A stretch of DNA of 64,000 bases, from contig JAHQIW010007276.1 in NCBI GenBank assembly GCA_019055375.1, positions 62,001 through 126,000 of the forward strand, read 5' to 3'. Shown piece by piece: positions 24,483-36,300 of this stretch; position 1 is the stretch's first letter; each line of letters opens with the position of its first letter. Source of the stretch: Parelaphostrongylus tenuis. Its lineage: Eukaryota > Nematoda > Chromadorea > Rhabditida > Metastrongylidae. The notes beneath the pieces were generated by a model that saw only the letters and a program-made list of their open reading frames with translations, had not been told where the DNA came from and ran no database searches. The translations under genes and the position numbers were made by a program.

Positions 24483-24785
24483 AGCGCATATGGCGCAGTG
24501 GTAAGAGGTGCTCTGCGTCGCATTACGGGGTCAATGGTTCGACCTCGTGCTCATGGCTCGCCAAGCCATCCATCCCTCCGGGGTCGGTAAATTGGTACCA
24601 GACCGGCCTCAGACTTGTCTGGGAGGATAAGCAGTACTGACTCGGTTCAGCGGGAGGTCACCGCGAGTCATTGTAAAGGACAGATACGCATTCAATCACC
24701 TCAAATGAATTTAGACATTGAAGACGAATGCAGTATCCCTCAAGGACTGATCAACGCCGAGAACTTTATCCTTCATTTATACTTT
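24483..24785 (+). repeat. SINE family A (tRNA-derived), near full length
   Basis: The tRNA-like head has ATGGCGCAGTGGTAAGAGGT (A box) and CAATGGTTCGACCTCGTG (B box). The body contains CCATCCATCCCTCCGGGGTC, CAGACTTGTCTGGGAGGATA, GCATTCAATCACCTCAAATG and the 3' end GACTGATCAACGCCGAGAAC...TTTATCC. Other copies are at 34589-34885 (-), 38360-38665 (+), 38715-38995 (-), 44145-44440 (+) and 29630-29790 (-). Confidence 0.7.
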
Positions 24786-24919
24786 TTATGGTTGAAAGAA
24801 AGGGCAGTGAGAACTAGCGTTGCCTCGGAAAGGTGCAGTAGCGGTTTATGTGAATTACACATATATTCCGTTCTAAATTTTGCTCGTATCTCAGCGTCAT
24901 TGTAGGATTTTCATATTCA

Positions 24920-25670
24920 TGAATTGTTTCATATTCTCTTGTTTTTATTAGTCTATTTCTCATTTACAAGGCACCACATATTGTTCGAATACCTTTAGTA
25001 GTTTCCTGCAGGGTGCGTTCTTCGACTTCTAATGTATTCAGTGGTACTTCTCTGTTCTCATTAAACTGTTCGATTTTTCTGCCTGCAAAATGGAACTTTA
25101 TCAATAGCTTTTGTTTGTTTCTTGAATGGTGCAGGTGGTGGTGTAGACATTATTGATAGCTTCTTAGCTTCTATCAATTTCCAACTTGTCTTTCAACTTT
25201 CATCTAATAATCCTTAATTGTCACGACCATCACCTCCTCAGATTATCCTGGACCCCTTATCGCATCTTTATGCAGATAGCAACACCTCTTGCAATTGATT
25301 CGGCTCCTCGCAGCTGTCATTCACGAACGTCTGAGCACTTCGTGTACGGGTAGTGCCATTGCTCGAGAAGTTTGTGTTTATTTTGGATGTTGTTGAGTAC
25401 TGCTAGAGTCGATCCACCTGAGTTTTTGGGATAGCCGAGCTGAAATCATTCAACGTGGACTGAGGAAGTGAGCTAGTTCCAATAATCTCATCATTTCACC
25501 ACTCCGATAGGATCAAAGAAATGACGAGCTTCAGCGGGTCTGACTAACACCATGTTCGTGTTTAACTATAATGCTACCACTAAACACTGCAATCGTATTG
25601 CTAGCAACTATCATTCCCAAATAATGATCATCAAAATTTATCGTTGTGTGCCTGGTCACATATCGTTGAA
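24920..25670. other. No gene recognised
   Basis: AT-rich. No family motif or repeat unit is evident. Confidence 0.3.
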
Positions 25671-25679
25671 GCATAAATA

Positions 25680-25905
25680 TGTATGGGGAGCTGTGGCCGA
25701 AAGGTTGTGGTGCTCGTCACGGTATGCATAAGGACGATCTCCATTTCCATCGTTTTCCGACAGTCAACAGCGAACGTCCTATGAAACGCCACGGCCAGAC
25801 TATCCTCGGGATTGCAAGGAGACGCGCTCAACCAGTGTTCGACGACGTTCAAGAAGAAGACAAAAAAAAGATTGAATGTTAGAAGTACTGTAATTCGAGA
25901 GTGAA
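25680..25905 (+). repeat. Dispersed repeat family D, best-preserved copy with short open frame
   Basis: The segment carries a 67-codon frame ending RRAQPVFDDVQEEDKKKIEC and then TGTTAGAAGTACTG. The same peptide-level pattern (QPxFxDVQEED) and the trailing AGAAGTACTGGGATCC recur at 18.8, 22.1, 32.3, 35.2, 36.2 and 59.3 kb, most with stops. Either an old protein-coding element end or a SINE body with a chance frame. No family is recognised. Confidence 0.45.
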
Positions 25906-26719
25906 GAAAAACACTGTGGATATGTCTAATAAAGTGCCAAATAATATGTGTTTAGTACCTTTCCTTTTGAGAGTAGTTTTGTCGACTATAAATTTTGGTC
26001 TGTAGAACTTTCCTTTCTGAAATTAAAGCGAAATGTTTCACAACTCAATATTAGTGAAACTTTAAAATGATTCATACAAATTGAGAATCAAGAACCTTCA
26101 TGAATTCCGCTCCTTTAACGACGTCTGAATCCATGCCAAACAGTTCACAATCTGGTTCAATCTCCTCCAGTGCTCTTTCGGCGAAGAGTGATTGAGATAA
26201 CCCATAGAATGCAATGGCACACGTTTTCTATAGAATGCCATACAAAACACCAGTTAATATAAAAGGTGGTATGTATTTTACGAACAACTCATTTATGCTT
26301 CAACATCTTTATGTCCTAGAATTCTATAAGTAAGAGTGATTTAACTTTTGCAAAAAAGGACGGACAGACACACGCGCTTTTCAAGTTTCTAATGATTCCT
26401 GAAGAAAAAAGTATCTAACTATACTGAACAAAACGAAAAAATTCAAAAGCAAAAAATTGGGTATCAGGATGGCAAGAAATATTCCAGACTTTTCAATTTG
26501 TGCAAGCTTATCTCTCTTTTTCAACAGACGATTAATCAAAGTATTTCCTGTTAACTTCAATAACTTTCTCTCACTTTTTCGGCAATTTCATGATTTCGCG
26601 GCGGTAAAACTCAGTGTCTTTTGAAATCGTCGGCCAGCTTGCGAGTCGTCACGAGAGAGACGTCTCAATTGTATTTAAAGCAGCTTGCTGGTCGATTTCT
26701 TGCGGGCGGCGGCTGCTTG

Positions 26720-26960
26720 CTAGTGCATCAAATCTCCAATTTCAGCCTTGAATTCATTGAAACGATCAAAACCTACAGTTCTCCCAACTCTTCCGTCACC
26801 CCAAACCCCGTCAATACGGCGGAAAGTCTCAGCAAACTTGAACCCAAACGATATTAGTGTAGCATCAGCAATCGTCATTGGTCTTGGGAAAATTCTATTC
26901 CAGTACAAATGTAAAGTGTTATGTAACAGATTAACAGCCAGAAGCTCCACTAAACGATAG
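26720..26960 (-). CDS. Hypothetical exon-like ORF, unknown family
   Basis: The minus frame includes PRPMTIADATLISFGFKFAE and then a Gly/Arg/Phe-rich stretch with VWGDGRVGRTVGF. The composition is more protein-like than most frames here. It is preceded by an acceptor-like TATCGTTTAG at about 26951-26960, and there is a possible donor within CTGTAG|GTTTTG. No partner exon was found, and it may be a fragment of an unrecognised transposon. Confidence 0.25.
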
Positions 26961-28875
26961 TAGAAGCAGGAACTTGGATGCTTAAAAAATACAGAATCTC
27001 ATTTAGCCAACATGCCGGCAGTGAGACCTTGAATGAAAAGTTCCTTGTACCAAATTGTGTTCAATTGCACGATATGTTTTTAATTGTTCGAGAGGCACGA
27101 GAGCGCATTTTTTGAGTATTCTCGTTTGTGACTATTTTGTATTGAATCAGATCCCTCACATTTCTCTTAACTCATTGGATGATCGCGAATTTCGAAGGAT
27201 TCCAAATGTTTGCCAATGTGTTTACTTAAAAAAAATTCCATCTTTACGGCTAGGTTGGTTCGTCCTTTCTAAACATACCTTTGGAATAGCTTTGATGTGA
27301 TCAAGTTGATGATGTTCACTATAAAAGTGATGAATATCGAGCATTCGAATAGATGAGCACTTGTCCACGATTTGCTCAAGCGTTCGCCAAAGCTTAATTC
27401 AAATATTATTGCTGACAATTATATGGCGATACTTTCGAATCAATGACACTTTTCCCCTGTCCGCACCATTTTTCAATCCCCTGGAAAAAACGCGTTTCCT
27501 GCTTCTTCCTAGAGTTTTGGTAGTCATTCGATAGCTTTAATCTTAAAAAATTCAGTTGTGTACATAAATTTTAAAGAGGCCTTTTCGATGTGGTGTAGTA
27601 ATGAAAAAATCAGCTTTCAAATTTGGCACGTTTCGTGTGTATTCTTGTTGTTTATTCAAAATTCTCTTTCCTCAAATCTTTAAGATTCCCAAATTCTTCT
27701 TGCTGCTGCAGTGCAGTAGAAAGTCCTTTCCAGGAAACATGCACAACATTGAAATCGTCGAGATTTGAGCTACCGAATCATTGTTAAAAGTCTAGGAAAA
27801 AAGTTCTGTACAGCGAACAATGTCCAAGTGTGAAATTAAATTTATTCGTACTGTTGAAGCACGTGGGAATTTTTTAGAAAACATGTTATTGAAATTCTCA
27901 AGTTCTTAGCGCTCGATTGGTTGATAAAACTCCTAAAAAATCAGGAAACGCGTTTTTCTCAAAGGGTTGAAAATGGATGTGGATAGAGGAAAGTACCAAG
28001 TCAATTACTGACCAAATTTCAACCCTCATTAAGAATCACGGCGATTTTATCCATGAAGGGGCGAATTTACACGTATTCCAAGACATGTCGGTCAATTAGC
28101 GGACTTTAAATAGACAGCACCTGGATATCGAAACAGCACTCGTTTCACCAGAATGCCGCTTATTGTTATACGCTCTGTATCGCAATACTAGTATTTCAAT
28201 ACTGTAAGATTCTTAGCGATCATTCACTGAGTCATTACTCCTCGTATGCACTGTAGGAATGACTCGATAGAGGAATAAAACTGTGAAGAACCTATGTGAA
28301 TCGTTTCCCTATTGATCAGTTCAGAAATCTCTTTCATAAATGACTTCCAAACTTAGCTGCACATAACTAGACCATTCAGAAGTAACCGATGATTCCTACC
28401 AAAATAACAAACGATTTTGTTCTTTGCAAACATGATCTTCTTAAGACCCGTTTGAAAACTATCCTTCCCAAAGTCGCAATAAACTTAGACCACCATTCGT
28501 TTATCCTGGATAAAGTTTGGTGCTAAAGGAGCAAACTAGTAGAGATATCAAAGATAGCGTCTCTATAGACTTCGGCAATCTCTTCCAGTCACGGTAACGT
28601 AATTGTGATCCACTTTAAAATGTCAAATACCTAGAATGCGACGTCGAGTAGTTTTGCTTGGATTCAAACGCTTTTTCGAACCCTTTGCGGCGAGAGCGAA
28701 GTCATCTTGGAGTTGTGGCACTTTGATGGAGAACGTTTTGTACAATTCATAGAGAATCCCCTTATGTTACGTGGTTCCCTAAGTTTGGGCAATAAACAAT
28801 GGTTACCGAATTTATTAACCAGAATTGTTTAAAATTGCATGATTTTGGCACCATTTAATTGCGCATTTTCTTTCG
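26961..28875. other. No gene recognised; AT-rich with repeat debris
   Basis: Phrases related to the 9-kb repeat occur near 27.5 and 27.9-28.0 kb (ACGCGTTTTTCTCAAAGGG). No coding gene is seen. Confidence 0.35.
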
Positions 28876-29250
28876 AACATTTTGGTATACAGCTTGCCTA
28901 TACTTGCTTCAAAATGAAGCTGTCTTAGAAACAAATTCGCTTGCTACTCATGCACGAATGTCGCGTAGAGGGAAATACTAGTGAAGCGGTGCGCAAGATA
29001 ATGGAGCTTTCTGCGGACAATCCGAGCGCGACTGATCCTTCAAGCTGTTCTCTCTAGCTTTGAGCTTCACGAACCACTTTCTAGCCGTCCTTTCTGCGAT
29101 CGTATCATCACCCCAAGCTTCATTAATCTTGCACGCAGCTTCATTCGCATTTTCCCTGCCTCAAAATTCGAGCATGACTAGCAAGCGAATTTGTTACCAT
29201 GACAGCTCCATCTTAGCTCAAGTTTAGGCAAACTGAATACTAAAATGTTA
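28876..29250. mobile_element. Mariner-derived fold-back element
   Basis: GAACATTTTGGTATACAG at 28875 mirrors CTGAATACTAAAATGTT at 29250. Inside, both arms encode the start of a mariner-type transposase on opposite strands: plus KQIRLLLMHECR...NTSEAVRKI, and minus KQIRLLVMLEF...NANEAACKINEAWGDD then IAERTARKWFVKL. These are the N-terminal helix-turn-helix repeats of mariner transposases. No catalytic domain is present. It probably arose by inverted duplication of one transposon end. Confidence 0.65.
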
Positions 29251-29629
29251 GCAAGAAAATAGGCAAATGAACGACAATCATGCAGTATTATTTACTTCTT
29301 GTCAAAAAATCTAGTGTTTCTTGTCCTAGTGCCAAAACTTATGGAAGACCTCATACTACAGGTGTACCCTAACTCCCAAGAATTCTAATAACTACTTCTG
29401 ACTCTGCTGAGTCTATGACGTTTCAAAATCAATGAAAATGTCATAAAGCGAACTTCTGAACTCTCATAACATCTCAGTGAGTCTCGTAATTGTAATCATA
29501 CAGATTATAACAACGACACACGGCTTTCATTTTATCGTAGCAATGAAAAAATGGAGTATTGACGAAAAGACGCGAGACGTGGCAAAAATTTGAGATATGT
29601 ACCAGTAAATGGCTAATAGAAGGAAACCA

Positions 29630-29790
29630 TCGGATTTGACTAATCTCTCAAGGATGTGCCATGCAATTGACTCATCAAGCATCATGAGATTTGAGTGAAT
29701 GGACATCTGATCTTTGGTGCGATCGAACTATAGACCAGAAGTGTATAGCAGAACACCTCTAACCGCTGTGTCGCACGCGCCCTCTTGAAT
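29630..29790 (-). repeat. SINE family A copy, 5' part decayed
   Basis: TCTCAAGGATGTGCCATGCA at the 3' side, then GAACACCTCTAACCGCTGTG (reverse of the A box). Same orientation as 34589-34885. Confidence 0.5.
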
Positions 29791-29794
29791 AATG

Positions 29795-32320
29795 AGTACT
29801 GGATTTGATCACTTTACAGTCATGATTTTCACTGTTGTTGCAATGACTGAAGAGGAAGCTATGCTAAGAATTTTACATCGGATCCTCAATTTGATTATTT
29901 TTAACTCGAAATCTGATATTATAGGTGCTCTCCAAAGTTCGACAAGCGGTTGGCCGTTAATTTATAAGTGTGAAAAAGGACTGTTGGTAATTAGTTCTAT
30001 ACTTCAAAAATTCACTTCAAGTAGGTGTGAAAGAATGAAGATAATCCTATATGTGAACACACCTCATCAGCGTCAACTTTTGAACTCCGATTTAGTAGGC
30101 AAAAGCGATTCCCTTCAAGAAAAGAGATCTTCTAAACAATGACAATCTTCTTTTAAATATATTTTTATTCAATGAGACTTTATTAGCTCCTTGATACTTT
30201 CACGTTAACGGAAAGGGTTCTATGAAAGGGCTTCTTTTGCTGGACAAAATTTTTTCACTATACTATTAGCGATCATTCGAAGTTCGAATTTCAATGATTT
30301 CAGAAATGTACTGTTCTTGAAAGTTGAAAGGTACTGTTGAAAGTTTTCACAACTCTGTAGCACCAGTTATAAACTTGTATTTCATGCGCGATGCGCGTAT
30401 TTTCGTTGGACAGAGCTTTTCCCCCTAAAACATGAACAGTCACTCGATAGCCTAAATATTGGTGATTTCAACACTGTGCTTGTTTTCTAAAAAGGCCCTT
30501 TTAATGCAATGCAGTACGAAAAATGATATTGCGTTTCCCACAAGCTTATTTTCCCGATTATAGAACTCTTCCATTAAATTATCAATGAATATTCGTAGCG
30601 CAAATCTTGGTGATTCCAGCAATCTGCTTGTTTTCCGAGAAGACTCTTGTATCACACTGCAGTATGGAAAATGAAATTGAGTTTTGAACTCAGTGCGCAT
30701 TTCTATTGACTACAGTGTGTGAATTGCAGTGTGTCGATCGCGCTGCGCGAATTAAATGAGGCGCGTGACTGTTGTTATCTATAATACGCATTTTTCCGTT
30801 TAAGGAAAGAACTTTGGACAAAATGAGTGACTTTGATACTTCATAATTTTCTCTACAAGCTCATATAGTTTTCGTACATAGGCGTAGACTGTTCAGGCCT
30901 ATATTATTATATAGGTATATTAGCAGGCTCACTTAACAACATAAAATGAAGATAAAGCTCGCGCAGAACGCCGAGATGTTTCTTTTACAATTTCAACAGA
31001 AAACTTAGAGATCTCTACGAAACGAAAGGACGATTTTTTGAGTAACCAACGAAGATGCGAGCGATAACGCGCGAGGCGGGCGGAACGTGATTTTATTTTC
31101 TCTATTGCAGCTTGTAAAAAAGACTTGCAAAATTGTACAATTTTGCAACTGCCGAGATTTGAGCTTTCAAATGTTGACTAGAAGTCTGATGGGAAGCCTT
31201 TGTCCAACCAAAAAGACCCCTTCAAATGACCTTCTTTTATAACGGAAACATACCAATTTTCTTGATAAAACAGTATTAAAACCTTATGCTTGAGACGATA
31301 AATAGAGGCAGTTATCCAAAATACGCTGGATACTGCTATAACATGTACATAGAGCTTTCGGTTCAGTAACGAAGGTAGGCAAGTCATCATCTACTGAAAA
31401 ATCTGTTTCAAGCTTATTTACAAACGATTACTAGTAGAATGACTGGAATCGTAATCTTACCTACCAATGCATGTAAAAAACGGCAAAATAGGAGACAGGA
31501 ACCGGAGGAGCAGCCAAGAAGAAAGTAGCACATTGATGTTATCGCGATTCGTACATCGCTCATGGGTGGCCTACAAAAGACGAGAAACATCCTTGAAAAA
31601 CAATTTTGAAGAACACAATGTTGAACTTATTTTCACACTGATATTATCTATGAGCTATATCCGCTGCTTTATTCGACACCGACTGCATTCACACCACAGC
31701 GTAGATCGTAGAAGTACAAGCCGAAAATTTTTAGTTTCTCCAACCTACGGAACTTTACCACTCAGAAATTTGCAATCGTAGATAGGTGACGGGTCCAGAT
31801 CTGCAAGTGAAATGGTCAAACTCCTAAAATACAAACGAAATAAGGAGATTAGCATTGTATGCTTACTGTTTCAGATTGATACAAACGTGCAAAAGAGGTG
31901 GTTAGGAGTCGCCTCCAACAAATAGCCTCCCTGGCTACTTTGAAGAACCATTCAACCTTCCCATAGATGATTCTCGCCGAATTTGGCTAACACAGACGCC
32001 CTCATACCGAAAGCCGAAAATGTTGGGACCATTGTAGGCCGCCCAAATTCAAAAAGTGTACGGTGGCGAACTGTAAATACCACGCAAATTCTCATGAATC
32101 AGTTTTTTTTGCTGAAAAAAGATTTACAAACTAAGAACGTATAATGCCATCCGACTGGCCTCCTATAAAATCTATTTTTCTGTTAGAAACGATCCGTTAC
32201 CACAAATTGATGTGCGGATTTCAGCGCTTCTTGAAAATTCGAACGTATCAACGTATTCGTCCTCCACAAAACTTTCCGCGCATTTCACGCGTTCCTTTAA
32301 CTGCTGCTTCAGAATTTCGT
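29795..32320. other. No gene recognised
   Basis: Two longer plus-strand frames (29792-30142 and 31467-31781) have no family motif and no splice context. A short RTE 5'-end phrase (GGTTAGGAGTCGCCTCCAAC) near 31.9 kb is a fragment of the RTE in this window. Confidence 0.3.
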
Positions 32321-32324
32321 CTTT

Positions 32325-32420
32325 TCTATGAATGTCGTTGAATGCTGGCTGAGAAAATTCTTCTCGGAAACTCGGAGGAACCTGAGCTAAGGGGTTCCAT
32401 AAGGACATTCGTTGTTGGGT
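32325..32420 (-). repeat. Dispersed family D fragment
   Basis: The minus strand encodes QPAFNDIHRKDEILKQQLKE, matching the QPxFxDxQ pattern of family D and the EILKQ pattern of the 22.1-kb copy. Confidence 0.35.
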
Positions 32421-33098
32421 TGCATAAGAAAGTGGAGAGAGAGAGGATCAAATGAGTGCCTTAATTATTCATACACCGCATCACCACCTACTACGCTACT
32501 TTTACCACGCTACCTATGATATCAATGATCTGCGCACGTAAATAGTAGAAGAAGGAGTGTCTCGATAGTAGCATGGCTATCAACGGTAAATATCCTGAAT
32601 CAGCTCATCTATTAACGCAAGCTGATCAAATGTGTATGACACACACTTTCGTTCATGTAGAAGCAGCCATTACAACCATGCATCGAGCTGTGACTGAGAA
32701 ACGACGATAAAAAGGACGACACTTTGACGAACCCGTCCCGAGTACTCTCTTATCCGTCCCAGCGATGAGCTACAAAGTTCACTGAGCAACACTAAGCGAC
32801 CTCTGTCATATTTTCTGTTTGTTAAGCCTGACACGAGGTGTTGATAACGATTCCTATTCGGCTAACGTTTCCACGCGTTTCCTCCTTTACAGAAAAGATC
32901 GTTCGAGTCGATCATCCACTGTCGCTCATCCTCATTTTGGCACTTTTCCTTCGTTTCGCTCGAGTTGAACCTTTTTCCAGAGGAGCATCGCGGCATCGTG
33001 CAAGTGACGAGGCTGCAAAGCCGAGACACGGTGTACTGCACTGTAAATAAGCCTTTGAAAAAATCTCATGAAATGCTCAAAAATACAATGCCAGAAAG

Positions 33099-33104
33099 TT
33101 TATT
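33099..33104 (-). promoter_or_regulatory. Candidate poly(A) signal of the SmD3 gene
   Basis: AATAAA on the minus strand, about 250 nt beyond the stop codon of the SmD3 gene. It is the first perfect hexamer I saw downstream on that strand. Confidence 0.35.
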
Positions 33105-33355
33105 TAAAGTTGATTGAACGAACCAACAATTTTCCAAGCTTGATTCGAAACAAATTACAAAATGTCATTATCGAGTTTTTCATTGTCCAGTTCAAGTCGA
33201 ATGGAGAAGTATTTTTTTTGCAGAACTATCAACAACAATATACGGAATAAAAGATAACAAGTCATCAGAGATCGTCGATGAACACAATGAAATGATGCAA
33301 TCGACAAATCAACAAAAGGAAATACTCCAGCTTTCTATTGCTAGCAGTGATAAGC

Positions 33356-36300
33356 TCAACCACGAAAGCCTCCGGGCACTCCACGAACGGCGCCTCGTGC
33401 TCCTCCCCGAGCCATACCGGCACCTCTGAAAATATCACTGTCAGGCTAACGAGAACACAAATTTGAGAAAATCTTGGTTTGTTTGGTTGTCATATCAAAC
33501 CTGAGTATGCTAGAGATGAATCCGAGGTTATATTTTATTTTTCTAATTGAAGATTTTTATTATTTTTCTTTAATTTTTTGTTTTGTAATTATTTTAATGA
33601 TACTGACACTGATTGATGAAAAGGTGTGCAACAATGAAAAAAGGAATGTGTGGCTGACAGGTGGAAAATCATTGACAGAACGGTAAAGCTACGAATATTT
33701 TGATCTTTCAGAACTTCATTCATCAATTAATCATCGCAAGTCTGTTAAAAATGTGGATCCAAGAATCTCTATATCACAATAAAAAGAGCTACAGTTTACA
33801 AACATCTAGGAGTAGTGAGTGGGAATGCAAAACTTTCGACATCAATCATGCGGAAGCTGAACCCGCGTTTCCAATACCGGCGACGCGAGCTACCATTACA
33901 CCATCAAAGCCAACGCTCTGATACCATTCCTCATTGGATTAATATGATGTAAAGATAGCACGTGCCGCTGGTATGGGCGAAACGTGGGTTCATCTACTGT
34001 CTGACGTCGACTGTTTTGCAAACCACTCAGTACTCTTAGATGTAAATTGGCAACATCATATCGCTGCCAAACGAAATAGGAAGAAATAAATAATTCGAAT
34101 CTAAGGTGTAAACTTAATTTCGAAAAGAACACTGGAAAATAGAGGAGTAGATCACATACCTTGCACGAAATGATGTACCTCTACCACCACGGCCGCTTCC
34201 TCGAGTATCTCCGCCCATTCCCATACCAATAGCTCCCTGAATTGATTCATAAGTAGTGGTATTGAACTGACGACTACTCTGACGAATGCGACTTCTGACA
34301 CTCTACGCACGGCAGTTGACTTCGCTGCGCGCAGTGCGATTTCCGCTACTCATTGGGATTTTTCTTTCCAACTTAGAAAATTTTTTGCTTTCCTCTCTCT
34401 ATTTCGCTACTTCGGAATCTACTTCAAACGCTCATACGCTTTTTGTGCATGTAGAACACTTCTGGATGAAGGAAATGTGCTCATTCACTCCGAAATCATT
34501 CTGTTGTGGGCTTCATTCAATTATAATGAGTTGTAAAAGGATATGACACTTCATTATATATAATATCCAAATCCAAAAGGTCGATAAAGGATAAAGGATA
34601 AAGCTCTTGGCATTGATCAATCAATCCCTGAGGGATGCGCCATACATACGTCGCCAAATTTCAACATCATTTGAGGGGATTGAATGCATATTTGGTCTTT
34701 AAAATGACTCACGGTGCCCTCCCGATGTATCAACTTCGTGCTGCTTATCCCAGCAGACAAGTCTGAGACCAGTCTAGCACCATTTTACAGACCCCGGAGG
34801 GATGGTTGGCTAGGAGCCACGAGCGCGAGATCAAACTATCGACCTTGTTTGCAACGCAGAGCACCTCTAACCATTGCAAAAGGTCAATATGATTGAGCAC
34901 TATCAAATTTTGTATGATGATTACGAACAAAAACATTTATAAAGCGATAAAATATGCATAAAATGCGCGATTTGTCCCTACATTTTTGAATTGGGACGAG
35001 AACAAAGCTCAGTACCAACCTATACAATTCTTTCAGTAGTTAGAGCTTGAAGTCCTAACAACTTTACCACTTCATTTTGTTACTTTATTTGACCTGTAAC
35101 ATGGTTTTTCTTCTAATTGAGGGTCCCAGTACTTCTAGCATTCAAGTCGTTTCCTCGCCTGCTCGAGTACTTGATCTTCTTCTTAAACATCATAGAACAC
35201 TGGTCGAGCACGATCTCTTTGCAATCCCAATGATAGCCAGGCTGGAGCGATCTGTGGGACATTCGTTACCGACTTGCGGAGATCAGCTCAAACGTCGAGT
35301 CGCGCTTAGTCTCACTAGCCCTTCGCTGATCGGACTCCACACCCACAACAGGAAGACAATTCACGCTAGGTGCTTTGGACAAATCGATTGCTCGAACCAT
35401 CCGATCGACAAAATTCGCAGTCATTTAGCTGTTATTCCGCTAACAAGATAGGTTACTTAGGTGTTCGAAAGCACAGCAGTAAAAGAAAACTCAAGCAAAT
35501 TCAAGAGAAAAAAAGGACTTGCCTTCTGTGCGCGTCCAATATTTTTGAACATCGGGGCGTTTTTGAGCATATCCGGAAGGATCATAAAGCGAATCTGGAA
35601 GTTGATAGGTCAATTTTTGAAGGCTAACGAATTTCCTTTCATCTTTTTTTTCGGAATTACATCAGAATTACAAATCCGAAGCGAGAAATTTAGCTATTCT
35701 CAAGAAAATCACCTTGTTACCCCTCACAAAAACATTGTCGAGTTGATGAGTTCGACCGTCTCGGAACGTTACACAAACTTCGGCCATCTGACAATTCATA
35801 TTGTCTTCGGCTTCCAAAAGTTTACCACGATACACTTCACCTTGAAAAGTAAGGACTTATACGGACAAAGATCGAAACAGTTACGAGCTTTCCAGATTAT
35901 CGTTATCAAAAGGAAACGCCAGACGCAGTCACTAGCAAATTGGAGCACTAATTCTTTCAGAAAAAAAAAACTGAATTAATGGGGTTGACAAGGAATTTCC
36001 CGGTTTTTTCGTTCGTGCCTGATTATTTTTCATGCATTTGAGTTTTCATTTTTACATGTCGGTTGTAGCATCTTTCGCGGTTATTTGACACACTTCTTTA
36101 GAGACTTTACTGATCAGTCTTAACAGGGTTTCTTTTCCTTTTCATCCTTTTCATCACTGTGCGGATCCCAGTACTTCTAGCGCTCGATTCGATCTTTCTT
36201 CTTCTTGAACGACGTAAGAATAGTGGCTGAGCGTATCTCCTTGCAATTTCGAGGATAGCCTGATTGTGGCGTTCCCACAGGTCGTTCTTGTTGACTGCCG

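Noticed and set aside
29792..30142. 116-codon open frame
   Set aside because: No family motif, splice or trans-splice signal; within the length expected by chance in sequence scanned on six frames.
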